Assembly (NCBI GenBank): GCA_035934995.1
Contig: DASYXI010000013.1
Span: 1 to 20,335 of the forward strand
Direction: 5' to 3'
Source of the DNA: REEB95 sp035934995
GTDB lineage: Bacteria; Pseudomonadota; Alphaproteobacteria; ATCC43930; CGMCC-115725
DNA: 20,335 bases
Notes under the pieces: generated by a model
The model's input: the letters and a program-made list of their open reading frames with translations, nothing else
Told to the model about the DNA's origin: nothing
Databases searched by the model: none
Shown here: positions 7,404-17,355 of the stretch, one piece after another
Position numbering within the stretch: the stretch's first letter is position 1
Layout of the letters: each line of letters starts with the position of its first letter
Translations under genes and position numbers: made by a program

Positions 7404-8237
7404 ATGAAAGCGATCCTCGCTGTGGTGGGCGACGGCGCCGCAGAAGTGGTGCTCGAAACCGCAATCCTGGCCGCGCGCCGGTTCGACAGCAAAATCACCG
7501 GGCTCAACGCGCTCGCCAGCGAATATGCGGTCGTCTTCGGCGGCGAGATGGGATTCTCGATCTCATCCGAAGTGGACCGCACGCTCGAGCGCGAAGGCAG
7601 CGAGCGGCGCACCCAGGCGCGCAACTTGTTCAATACGGTGATGCGCAAGCACGGTATCGCGGCCGCCGGCGCCGGCGTGACCGCGGAGTGGCGCGAGGAA
7701 GCGGGCCGCCAGAACGCAATCGTTGGGGCGCTCGGACGCGTCTATGACCTGATCGTCGTCGAGCAGCCGGACAAGGCGGCTTCGTTCGCCGAAGCGACGC
7801 TCGAAGACGCGCTGTTCGAAAGCGGCCGGCCGGTGCTGATGGCGCCCAAGACGCCGACGGCGACCGTGGGCGAGCGCGTATTGGTGGCCTGGAACGGCAG
7901 CACCGAGACCGCGCGAACGATCGCGGCAGCGATGCCGTTCCTTAAGCGCGCCGCACGAGTCGAAGTGGTCAGCGTCGCCAGCGCCTTCGTGCCCGGGCCG
8001 AGCGGCGACGAGCTGGTGCGCAATTTCAAGGTGCACGGCATTACCGCGGTGTCGCGCCACATCGCCGTCGGCAACAAACCGGCCGGCGAAATCTTTCTCG
8101 ACGAGGCGCAGACCATGCAGGCCGATCTGCTGATCAAGGGCGCGTACACGCAGAGTCGGCTGCGCCAAATGATTTTCGGCGGCGCGACTCGGCACGTCAT
8201 CCTTAACGCCAATATACCGGTCCTGCTCGCGCACTAA
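7404..8237 (+). CDS. Universal stress protein, tandem UspA domains
   Basis: From the ATG at 7404, which has GGAGG 4 nt upstream, the protein has 277 residues: two UspA-like domains, about 1–145 and 155–277. The frame is open much further upstream, but that part is antisense to the RidA gene and is rejected as coding. The second domain has the beta-strand start ERVLVAWNGS and the C-terminal phosphate-loop-like segment GAYTQSRLRQ…FGGATRH. That segment is typical of alphaproteobacterial tandem Usp proteins, although it departs from the classic G-2x-G-9x-G(S/T) ATP loop at the second Gly. It is probably a cytoplasmic stress-linked nucleotide-binding protein. It is followed by a hairpin overlapping its stop codon and then the degenerate GGDEF gene. 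Confidence 0.88.
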   Translation: MKAILAVVGDGAAEVVLETAILAARRFDSKITGLNALASEYAVVFGGEMGFSISSEVDRTLEREGSERRTQARNLFNTVMRKHGIAAAGAGVTAEWREEAGRQNAIVGALGRVYDLIVVEQPDKAASFAEATLEDALFESGRPVLMAPKTPTATVGERVLVAWNGSTETARTIAAAMPFLKRAARVEVVSVASAFVPGPSGDELVRNFKVHGITAVSRHIAVGNKPAGEIFLDEAQTMQADLLIKGAYTQSRLRQMIFGGATRHVILNANIPVLLAH

Positions 8238-8259
8238 TCGGCGCGGCGTGCGCCGATTT
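8236..8259 (+). terminator. Hairpin at the end of the universal stress gene
   Basis: AATCGGCGC (8236–8244) and GCGCCGATT (8250–8258) form a perfect 9-bp stem with a 5-nt loop. It starts within the TAA stop codon. Only three T residues follow the GC core, so it is a weak intrinsic terminator or an mRNA 3'-end stabiliser. Confidence 0.45.
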
Positions 8260-8273
8260 CGCCGCCGAACATC

Positions 8274-8286
8274 CTTAACGCTTAAG
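8274..8286. repeat. Short palindrome CTTAA-CGC-TTAAG upstream of the GAF-GGDEF gene
   Basis: A 13-nt perfect palindrome (5-bp arms, 3-nt centre) lies about 50 nt before the ATG at 8337, in an AT-richer patch. It may be an operator or part of a promoter. Chance is possible at this size. Confidence 0.25.
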
Positions 8287-8336
8287 AGTTTGATAAATCA
8301 CCGCGGCGTAGCCTCGCGTCGTTGGGGGCTGGGTTC

Positions 8337-9374
8337 ATGGATCAATGCGACGACGCCGCGGGACAATTTCGCGATTTACCCAAGACGGCGGACGATTTCG
8401 ACGAGACGTCGGTGGATAGGCTGGCGGGCGACCATGCGCGTCGGCGCGACAGCGTTTTGCGCCACGTGGTGCGCGCGATACGCGACGAGCCGCAACCCGA
8501 AGGGGCGCTCACGGCCATCCTGGCGGCCCTCGGCCTGGCGCTCGACGCCGGCGGCGGCGCGAGCCTGCGCTATGGCGCCAACGGGCCGCTGCATGTCGCC
8601 GCGAGCTGGGGCGCGAAGCCGCCGCCGGCAGTGGTGTCGGCGGTTCGCGCCGGACTGGAGCGCGACGGCCGCGTCGCGCTCGCCCACCGTCTGGCACAGA
8701 TCGCGGCACAGCCGATCCTGTATCGCGGCGAAACCAAAGGCGCCCTGCTGCTCTGGCGATCCGCCGAGCGCGCGGTTTTCTCAGCGGCCGATTGCGCGCT
8801 ACTCGCCGACGTCGCCGACCATCTCGGAATCGTCCTGGCGCAAGTCGAAGCCCGCGAACGCATCGATCACCTGTCGCGCACCGACCCGCTGACCGGTCTC
8901 GCCAACCGTGCGGCGTTTTTCGACGAATTCACGCGGCGACTCAGCCGCCTCGATCGCAGCCGGCCGACAGCGGCACTGCTCTATGTCGACGTCGCCAATC
9001 TCCGCCGCGTCAACGCGGTGCGTGGCCCGGACGCCGGCGACGCCGCGCTGTCGGCGTTGTCGGGCTTGTTGCGCGAACATACGCGGCCCGGCGACCTGAT
9101 CGCGCGTTTCGGCGGCGGCGAGTTCGTCCTATGGATCGAGCGCATCGATCCAGCCGGTGCGCGGGCGCGTGCCGCGGCATTGGCCGCCGCCGCCGCGCGG
9201 CTGGCGCCCTTTGCCGGCGTCGCCGAGCCCGCATTCGGCGTCAGCGTCGGTGTGGCGCCGTTCGATCCAGGCCGCAGTGAAAACGTGATGCAACTGGTGC
9301 TGCGCGCGGCGGCTGACGCGGCGCGGGCAAAAGAAGAGGGAGGCGAGCTTTGGCCCGCCTCCCTGCCGGCTTAG
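8337..9374 (+). CDS. GAF–GGDEF protein with degenerate active site (GGGEF), likely c-di-GMP-responsive
   Basis: From the ATG at 8337 (GGGGG 8 nt upstream) the protein has 345 residues; an in-frame TTG at 8322 is the alternative. Residues about 40–170 look like a GAF sensor domain. A short linker helix leads to a GGDEF domain starting at DPLTGLANR (183–191). The signature reads GGGEF (259–263, bases 9111–9125), so the third residue, the metal-binding acid, is Gly. The DxDxFKxxND motif has also drifted: Asp218 and Asn226 remain, but the second Asp, Phe, Lys and final Asp are replaced. The inhibitory site RxxD is intact as RPGD (250–253), with the standard 5-residue spacing before GG. I infer loss of diguanylate cyclase activity with possible retention of c-di-GMP binding. 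No TM segment is seen. It is convergent with the OmpA-lipoprotein gene. Confidence 0.85.
   Translation: MDQCDDAAGQFRDLPKTADDFDETSVDRLAGDHARRRDSVLRHVVRAIRDEPQPEGALTAILAALGLALDAGGGASLRYGANGPLHVAASWGAKPPPAVVSAVRAGLERDGRVALAHRLAQIAAQPILYRGETKGALLLWRSAERAVFSAADCALLADVADHLGIVLAQVEARERIDHLSRTDPLTGLANRAAFFDEFTRRLSRLDRSRPTAALLYVDVANLRRVNAVRGPDAGDAALSALSGLLREHTRPGDLIARFGGGEFVLWIERIDPAGARARAAALAAAAARLAPFAGVAEPAFGVSVGVAPFDPGRSENVMQLVLRAAADAARAKEEGGELWPASLPA
9327..9363 (-). terminator. Probable terminator of the OmpA-lipoprotein gene
   Basis: GGGAGGCG (9338–9345) and CGCCTCCC (9356–9363) form an 8-bp stem. On the minus strand it is followed by a T-rich tail (TCTTCTTTTG). It lies about 45 nt past the OmpA-lipoprotein stop and inside the 3' end of the opposing GGDEF gene. 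Confidence 0.5.
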
Positions 9375-9407
9375 TTCACACCTTCGTTTCGCGGCGGCGT
9401 CACCGCC

Positions 9408-10307
9408 TTATTCGAAGGTGATGACGACCACGCGATTGCGCGGCTCGCGCACGCCGTCAGGCGTCGGCACCAGCGGCTGACGCTTGCCAACCCAGCGTTC
9501 GTCGACGCGGTTTGCGGCCACGCCTTCATGCTGCAGTTGGGCACGGACGGTATTCGCCCGACGATGCGACAGCCCCATGTTGTAGGCGTCGGTGCCGGCG
9601 GCGTCGGCGTGTCCGATCAGCATGATGCGCATGTGCGGGTCGGCCTTCGCCTGGGCCGCGACCTGCCGCAGGATATTCAACGTATCCGGCGTCAGGTTGG
9701 ACTTATCGAAGGCGAAGTAGACCCGGAATTCATGCGCCGCCACGGGCTGGCCTTCGAGCCGCGCCAGATTGGCGAAGAACTCGTTGTGGCAAGCGCCGGT
9801 CATCGCCGTCCACCACGATTTCTCGGTATGCGTCACCCAGCAGTCGAAATCGACCTGCGTGCGTGCGGCGAGGTCCGGTTGCCGCTCGCGTGCGCCGGCG
9901 TCGAGCACGCGGACGAGCCGCGCGCGCGCGTCGTTCAGGATCTTCGGATAGCCTTCCTTCGCATCCCACGGCGTCGCGATCGCCCAATTGCCGACATTCT
10001 CCGGCGGCACGACTTCGCCCTTGCCGGCGGCGATGCTCTTGCGCGCGTAGTAGTCCGAGTCCTCGTAATCGCCCTTGCGGTTGAGCAGATTGCCGGCGTA
10101 GTCGGCATAATTATGCGCCAGCGCCTGATTGAATGGGCTCGCGCTTGCGCTCGGCGCCGCGCTCTGCGCGTCCGGCAGGGTGACGTGATACGAGTAATAG
10201 TTGCCGCGTAGCGGCGGGCTGTACGACCAGCCGTCGCAACCCGCGATCAGCAGGCCGAAAGCCAGAAGGACAAAGTACTTACCGAACGGGTTAAGGCTTT
10301 TCATCAT
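9408..10307 (-). CDS. OmpA-family outer-membrane lipoprotein (peptidoglycan-binding)
   Basis: The protein has 299 residues. It begins with a lipoprotein signal peptide ending LLIAGC, with the lipidated Cys at 24. Residues about 60–185 form an uncharacterised N-terminal region rich in Tyr, Trp and Asp. Residues about 190–298 form an OmpA C-terminal domain, starting at FRVYFAFDKSNLTPD and including GHADAAGTD, MGLSHRRANTV and REPRNRVVV. These carry the conserved Asp and Arg positions that bind meso-diaminopimelate. The likely role is anchoring the outer membrane to peptidoglycan. GGGGA lies 7 nt before the first of two adjacent ATG codons. A 355-nt gap separates it from hisI upstream, so it is probably its own unit. 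Maturation needs LspA, whose gene is also in this window. Confidence 0.9.
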   Translation of the reverse strand: MMKSLNPFGKYFVLLAFGLLIAGCDGWSYSPPLRGNYYSYHVTLPDAQSAAPSASASPFNQALAHNYADYAGNLLNRKGDYEDSDYYARKSIAAGKGEVVPPENVGNWAIATPWDAKEGYPKILNDARARLVRVLDAGARERQPDLAARTQVDFDCWVTHTEKSWWTAMTGACHNEFFANLARLEGQPVAAHEFRVYFAFDKSNLTPDTLNILRQVAAQAKADPHMRIMLIGHADAAGTDAYNMGLSHRRANTVRAQLQHEGVAANRVDERWVGKRQPLVPTPDGVREPRNRVVVITFE

Positions 10308-10662
10308 GGTTCAGTCCCCATTCATTGGATTTCAATCGTGCCCCGACGCGTGACATCCCGTCACCGCCTGGGCGTTGTGATTCGTCGCCAGCATCAAACG
10401 TAACCAGTCCAAAAAAGTCTCCCGATCGACGTGAAGCTTCGCAACCGAGCCGCGTTGCTGCCGTAGCACGGCGGCCGGGACCAGATGATGTCACGAATGA
10501 TGGCTTTACTGTGTCGGTGGGCAGGAAGTTTCGTCGTTGTGGCGTTGCTGCCACGCGCGGTCCGGGATTTCCGTCGCGGTTCTCGATGATTCTCCGGATG
10601 GGTGGTGTGCCACAGGCATGCCGCCGCAGTCGCACGCACGACCCGGTGCGTGACGCGACGCG
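10308..10662. other. Long non-coding gap upstream of the OmpA-lipoprotein gene
   Basis: I find no convincing gene here. A minus-strand frame of about 114 codons is open across it, but its composition is Arg-rich and unlike a protein family I know. GCGTTGCTGCC occurs twice, at 10452–10462 and 10542–10552. The second copy lies in a small hairpin, GTGGC-N6-GCCAC. The promoter of the lipoprotein gene should be in this stretch, but no clear -35/-10 pair stands out. Confidence 0.4.
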
Positions 10663-11070
10663 TCAGCGCGTTTCGCCGGGTGCCGCCGCGCCGCTCGGTT
10701 GTTGAATCTCGATCAGCACGTCGTCGCGCACCGCGCGGAAAAAACAGCTGCGCGTGCCGGTGTGACACGCGACGCCGCTCTGATCGACCCGCAGCAGCAA
10801 CGCATCGCCGTCACAGTCGACCCGCAACTCGACCAGCCGCTGCACGTGGCCGGAGCTTTCGCCTTTGCGCCAAAGCTGTTTGCGCGAACGCGACCAGTAA
10901 CAGACGCGTCCGGTCTTGAGCGTCTCGGTCACCGCGTCGCGATTCATCCAGGCGAGCATCAGCACCTCGCCGCTGTCGTGCTGCTGCGCGACCGCGGGAA
11001 TGAGTCCGTCGCTGCCGAAACGCAGGGCCGCCAGCAGCTGTGACGCGTCTTGCGTCGCGCCTTGGGTCAT
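10663..11070 (-). CDS. hisI: Phosphoribosyl-AMP cyclohydrolase
   Basis: This 135-residue enzyme catalyses the third step of histidine biosynthesis, hydrolytic opening of the purine ring of phosphoribosyl-AMP. The metal sites are complete: Asp85-Cys86-Asp87-x-Asp89 (DCDGD), then Cys102 (ACHTG) and Cys109 (SCFF). They supply the Zn-binding cysteines and Mg-binding aspartates of the family. The length fits the monofunctional form, with no HisE fusion. The ATG at 11070 is chosen because GGGAG lies 8 nt upstream; a GTG at 11097 in the same frame is less likely. It lies 64 nt downstream of the Rieske oxygenase gene on the same strand and may share its transcript. No other his gene is in the window. 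Confidence 0.95.
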   Translation of the reverse strand: MTQGATQDASQLLAALRFGSDGLIPAVAQQHDSGEVLMLAWMNRDAVTETLKTGRVCYWSRSRKQLWRKGESSGHVQRLVELRVDCDGDALLLRVDQSGVACHTGTRSCFFRAVRDDVLIEIQQPSGAAAPGETR

Positions 11071-11134
11071 CGCCGATCTCCCGATTTTACCGCGCACATT
11101 CTAGCGCCCGTCCGGCGGCGCGGCGAGAGGCGCG

Positions 11135-12169
11135 TCAGCTGCGCCAACGCAGCACGCGACCTTTGACCGGGTTGACGAAGGCGCGGCCGGTGCCGCGGGC
11201 ACGGCGGTATTCCTGCTTCAGCTGGTAATACCATTTGGCCTGGGTATCCGCGTCGTTGATGAGCATCAGCGACGGATCGTGCTTCAAGCCTTCGCTTTGC
11301 ATCACCATGATCCGCCGGTCCTGGTTGAGGAAGGCGCGGACATACGGGCGCAGCGCCGGCTTCAGCGCCGACAGCCACGGCAGATCCCAATAGATCGCGT
11401 GATTGACCTCGGCCTCGCCGTCGGTCAGCGGCGTCACCGCCGTCAGGCTGGCGACGAAACGCTTACCGACGCGGATGTGTTCGACGCGCGTGGACGGCAG
11501 ACGGAACGTGATCTCCGTTTCGGGCGCGCCGCCGAGCAGACGATAGGCGTTGGCGTTCGACGAGGGCGCGTGCCGCAGCATCGTGAAGCCGAAAGGGCTG
11601 GCGGCGAACGCCTTGGCCTTCTCGTGGACCGAGCTGCGCGAACGCCACCACCACGCGCGATGGACGAACGCGCCATGTGCGGGATCCATCAAGCCGACCA
11701 CGGCGTGATCGATCGCGGCCGGCACGCGCACGCGCTCGAACAGTTTGGGCGTCGCGGCGCCGATCTCGGGAATTTCGGGCGGCGGCGGCGCGCTGTCGGG
11801 GTCGTCGCCGAAAAACAACCACACATTGCCCTGGATCTCGCGCGCCGGATAAGCCGCGACGCCGATCTTGCCGGTCGTCAGCTTCTGGCCTTCGGTGAGC
11901 GACGGGATGGCGGTGCAGCGGCCGGTCGTATCGAACCGCCAGCCGTGATAGCAGCATTCGACTTCGCGTCCGTCGAATGTGCCGTAGCTCAGCGGGATGC
12001 CGCGATGCGGACAGATGTTGCGCAGCGCGAACGGCGCGCCGTCGGTCGCGCGTCCGAGCAACACCGGCTCGCCGAGCAACGTGCGCGCGACGACCCGGCC
12101 GCGCCGGAGCGCGTGGCCCGGCAGGGCGAAGTACCACATGTCGCGCAAGGCGGCGGTGTCTGAGTCCAA
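11135..12169 (-). CDS. Rieske [2Fe-2S] aromatic ring-hydroxylating oxygenase, alpha-subunit type
   Basis: About 344 residues if started at the TTG at 12169 (GGAG 10 nt upstream). The ATG at 12139 would leave only one residue before the conserved WYFALPG. The Rieske cluster motif is complete: Cys53-x-His55, 16 residues, then Cys72-x2-His75. The mononuclear iron site reads Asp162-x2-His165-x4-His170 (MDPAHGAFVH), exactly the spacing of naphthalene dioxygenase. LNQDRR near the C-terminus may supply the third ligand. The overall size and the WYFALPG start resemble single-component-type oxygenases such as vanillate O-demethylase or pheophorbide oxygenase. These need a separate reductase, which is not encoded nearby. 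The substrate is unknown. It is divergent from the MaoC gene across a palindrome-bearing gap. Confidence 0.88.
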   Translation of the reverse strand: MDSDTAALRDMWYFALPGHALRRGRVVARTLLGEPVLLGRATDGAPFALRNICPHRGIPLSYGTFDGREVECCYHGWRFDTTGRCTAIPSLTEGQKLTTGKIGVAAYPAREIQGNVWLFFGDDPDSAPPPPEIPEIGAATPKLFERVRVPAAIDHAVVGLMDPAHGAFVHRAWWWRSRSSVHEKAKAFAASPFGFTMLRHAPSSNANAYRLLGGAPETEITFRLPSTRVEHIRVGKRFVASLTAVTPLTDGEAEVNHAIYWDLPWLSALKPALRPYVRAFLNQDRRIMVMQSEGLKHDPSLMLINDADTQAKWYYQLKQEYRRARGTGRAFVNPVKGRVLRWRS

Positions 12170-12256
12170 GTCGGCCAATCTCCGGAGATGGCGCAGCGTG
12201 CAGCCGAGGGCGAGACTAGCGCCCGCGGTTCGGTCCGGGAAGGGGCCAGCCGGCCG

Positions 12257-12285
12257 ATTGTGCTGTTGCGAAAAAGTCACGCCAA
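12257..12285 (-). promoter_or_regulatory. Candidate promoter of the Rieske oxygenase gene
   Basis: On the minus strand, TTGGCG (12285–12280, 4 of 6 to TTGACA) is followed by a 17-nt spacer and CACAAT (12262–12257, 4 of 6 to TATAAT). The 18-nt palindrome at 12291–12308 lies immediately upstream, about -41 to -58 from the inferred start, a usual place for an activator site. Confidence 0.35.
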
Positions 12286-12290
12286 TGACA

Positions 12291-12308
12291 TTGCAGCGCC
12301 CGCTGCAA
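12291..12308. promoter_or_regulatory. Perfect palindrome TTGCAGCG-CC-CGCTGCAA, likely operator
   Basis: The two 8-bp arms match exactly around a 2-nt centre, in the gap between divergent genes. The size and symmetry fit a dimeric transcription factor site. The cognate regulator is not in the window and cannot be named from the sequence. Confidence 0.5.
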
Positions 12309-12379
12309 AACCGCCAGAATGCTGATATCAATAGCCGATTCTCATGCTCCCCCTTGCCGGCATGGATGCCGACGTTTAA

Positions 12380-12392
12380 TGTGCACTGCACA
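12380..12392. promoter_or_regulatory. Palindrome TGTGCA-C-TGCACA upstream of the MaoC gene
   Basis: A 13-nt perfect palindrome centred 36 nt before the ATG at 12422. It shares the TGCA core with the larger palindrome about 85 nt away. It could be a second operator or a site overlapping the MaoC transcription start. Confidence 0.4.
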
Positions 12393-12421
12393 AAAGCGTG
12401 GGGTCGACCACGGAGTTCGTT

Positions 12422-12880
12422 ATGGACGATGTTCGTCAGCGCGCGGCGGCGCGCCGGGCTTATGCGCTCGAAGATCTCGCCGTCGGCATGACGGCCTCCT
12501 ATTTTCACACCGTGACCGACGCCGACGTGCGCACGTTTGCCGACCTGACCGGCGATCACAATCCGCTCCATCTCGACGACGAATTCGCCAAGGCGACGCG
12601 GTTCAAGGGCCGCATCGTCCACGGCATGCTGTCGGCCAGCTTTCTGTCGACGGTAATCGCCATCCTGCCGGGTCCGGGCACGATCTATCTCAGCCAGTCG
12701 CTCGCGTTTCGCGCGCCGGTGCGCATCGACGAGACGATCGAGGCGCAGGTCACCGTCACCGACATCGACGCGGTGAAGAAGCGGGTGCGGCTGAAAACCG
12801 TTTGCCGCGTCGGCGATCTGGTGGTGCTCGACGGCGAGGCCGAAGTCATGGTGCCCTCGCGCCGCAACGCGACCCCGTAG
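12422..12880 (+). CDS. MaoC-type hot-dog dehydratase, (R)-specific enoyl-CoA hydratase-like
   Basis: The protein has 152 residues from the ATG at 12422, which has GGAG 6 nt upstream; a GTG at 12398 in frame lacks such a site. The single hot-dog domain carries the hydratase-2 motif DLTGDHNPLHLD, with catalytic Asp45 and His50, followed by FKGRIVHGML. This is the pattern of PhaJ/MaoC proteins that hydrate trans-2-enoyl-CoA to (R)-3-hydroxyacyl-CoA. The compact size is that of PhaJ-type enzymes. A specific role in polyhydroxyalkanoate synthesis is unproven, because no pha gene is adjacent. It is divergent from the Rieske oxygenase gene and 78 nt upstream of ribF on the same strand, with a structured hairpin between. 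Confidence 0.88.
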   Translation: MDDVRQRAAARRAYALEDLAVGMTASYFHTVTDADVRTFADLTGDHNPLHLDDEFAKATRFKGRIVHGMLSASFLSTVIAILPGPGTIYLSQSLAFRAPVRIDETIEAQVTVTDIDAVKKRVRLKTVCRVGDLVVLDGEAEVMVPSRRNATP

Positions 12881-12886
12881 CCGCGC

Positions 12887-12933
12887 GGCGGACGGACCCG
12901 ACTCGCAAGGCAATGCGGCCCTATCCGTCCGCC
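12887..12933 (+). terminator. Long inverted repeat with nested hairpin between the MaoC gene and ribF
   Basis: GGCGGACGGA (12887–12896) and TCCGTCCGCC (12924–12933) pair perfectly over 10 bp. Inside the 27-nt loop, CGCA (12904–12907) and TGCG (12914–12917) can form a second stem. There is no T run after it, so it is either a non-classical terminator or a structured ribF leader. It does not match the FMN riboswitch. Confidence 0.4.
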
Positions 12934-12958
12934 CGATTCCCGGGATAGTTTCACGCCC

Positions 12959-13909
12959 GTGCGCATCTTCCGACACGAGCGCGCCGAGAGCGCCGATCGC
13001 GGCGCCGCGGTTGCCATCGGCAACTTCGACGGCCTCCATCCCGGCCATCGGGTGGTGATCGCGGCCGCCGGCCGCATCGCGCGCGCGGCCCGGACGCCGC
13101 ACGCCGTTCTCACCTTCGAGCCGCATCCTTATGCCGTTTTCAATCCGACGGCGCCGCCGTTCCGGCTGACGCCCTTCCGCAGCAAGGCGCGGCACATCGA
13201 AGCGCTCGGAGTCGATTTACTCTTCGCGCTGCATTTCGACCGCGAATTCGCCAAGCGCACGGCGGAACAATTCATCGACGAGATTCTGGTGCGCGGCCTC
13301 GGCGCCGGCCACGTCGTCGTCGGCTACGATTTCGTCTTCGGCAACCAGCGCCGCGGCACCGCCGCGTTCCTCGTCGAGGCGGCGCGCACGCGCGGTTTCG
13401 CCGTCACCGTCGTCGAGCGCGAAGCGGCATCCGGCGGCGAGGCCTATTCGTCGACCCGCATTCGCGAGCACCTGACCGGCGGCCGGCCGCGCGAAGCGGC
13501 GAAGCTGCTCGGCCGCTGGTGGGAAGTCGACGGCCGCGTCGAACACGCGGCGGGCGTCGGCAAAAGTCTCGGCTATCCGACCGCCAATCTGCCGCTGGCC
13601 GATTACCTGCGGCCGGCGCCCGGCATTTATGCCGCCTTCGCCGGCATCGAGGACGGCAAGCGCACGGCATGGCATCCGGCGGCGGCGTATTTCGGCCGCC
13701 GGCCGACATTGGGCGAGCACGCGCTTGGCCTCGAAGCCTATCTCATCGATTTCGCCGGCGAGCTTTACGGCCGGCATCTGCGCCTGGCGCTGGTCGACTA
13801 CCTGCGTTCCGACGCGGCCTTTGCCAACCTCGACGCGCTCAAGGCGCAGATCGGCGACGATGTCGCACGGGCGCACCGCATCCTGGCGGCCGAAAAGCCC
13901 GAACCGTGA
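12959..13909 (+). CDS. ribF: Bifunctional riboflavin kinase/FMN adenylyltransferase
   Basis: The 316-residue protein makes FMN from riboflavin and FAD from FMN, using ATP for both. The N-terminal nucleotidyltransferase domain shows GNFDGLHPGH (21–30, the HxGH-type nucleotide site), FEPHP (53–57) and SSTRIRE (164–170). The C-terminal riboflavin kinase domain shows GYPTAN (205–210), PAPGIY (219–224) and FGRRPTLG. Length is normal. The GTG start is supported by the family-typical opening MRIFRH, although no strong ribosome binding site is seen. It heads the run ribF–ileS–lspA–DUF3035, with 36 nt to ileS. Its product FMN is needed by the hydroxy-acid oxidase at the left of the window. Confidence 0.95.
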   Translation: MRIFRHERAESADRGAAVAIGNFDGLHPGHRVVIAAAGRIARAARTPHAVLTFEPHPYAVFNPTAPPFRLTPFRSKARHIEALGVDLLFALHFDREFAKRTAEQFIDEILVRGLGAGHVVVGYDFVFGNQRRGTAAFLVEAARTRGFAVTVVEREAASGGEAYSSTRIREHLTGGRPREAAKLLGRWWEVDGRVEHAAGVGKSLGYPTANLPLADYLRPAPGIYAAFAGIEDGKRTAWHPAAAYFGRRPTLGEHALGLEAYLIDFAGELYGRHLRLALVDYLRSDAAFANLDALKAQIGDDVARAHRILAAEKPEP

Positions 13910-13945
13910 CGCCCTTTCCGTTGACCGCGGCCGTGCCGTCCGCCT

Positions 13946-16860
<2,915 letters not shown>

Positions 16861-16861
<1 letters not shown>

Positions 16862-17322
16862 TGCGACGCGGTCTTCTCGTTGCCCTCGCGGTCGTCGCAC
16901 TCGATCAGGTGGTCAAGGCCTGGGTGGTCGCTTTCCTTGCGGCGCGCGGCACCGACATGGTCGCCGTCCTGCCCGTCTTCAATCTGGTCCTGACCTGGAA
17001 CCACGGCGTCAGCTTCGGCCTGTTCAACGGTGGCGGCGAGACGCTGCTGTTCGCCGTCCTCGCGGCGGTCATCGTGGCAGCGCTGGTGTGGTGGCTGTCG
17101 CGCGCCGGCACGCACGGTTTGCAGCTTGCCATCGGCCTGGTGATCGGCGGCGCGGTCGGCAACATCGTCGACCGGTTGGCACGCGGCGCGGTCGTCGATT
17201 TCCTCGATTTTCACCTCGGCACGCTGCATTGGTTCGCCTTCAACGTCGCCGATACGGCCATTTGCCTGGGGGTCTTCTTCATCGCCCTCGACGGACTGCT
17301 TGGCGAACGGGTCCCGGATTAG
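16861..17322 (+). CDS. lspA: Lipoprotein signal peptidase (signal peptidase II)
   Basis: This 153-residue inner-membrane aspartyl protease has four predicted TM helices. It cleaves the signal peptide from diacylglyceryl-modified prolipoproteins. Family motifs are all present: DQVVKAW (15–21), TWNHGVSFGL, the NIVDR segment with catalytic Asp104, VVDFLDFH, and FNVAD with catalytic Asp131. The start is the ATG sharing one base with the ileS stop. The frame is open further upstream inside ileS, but that is not coding. Likely substrates in this window are the DUF3035 lipoprotein just downstream and the OmpA-family lipoprotein at 9408–10307. Confidence 0.97.
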
Positions 17323-17355
17323 GTAAACTTTTCGGCGTCTTGGTTGAGGGTGGTT

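Noticed and set aside
10291..10635. A 114-codon minus-strand frame in the gap between hisI and the OmpA-lipoprotein gene
   Set aside because: Arg-rich, no recognisable domain or clear ribosome binding site, and it runs into the start of the lipoprotein gene.
12881..12958. FMN riboswitch upstream of ribF
   Set aside because: The gap is too short and lacks the conserved RFN-element segments; only an inverted repeat is present.
12170..13195. N-terminal extension of the Rieske oxygenase frame through the MaoC gene into ribF, which would make a 686-residue protein
   Set aside because: The extension is antisense to two well-supported genes and has no recognisable domain; the conserved protein begins near WYFALPG.
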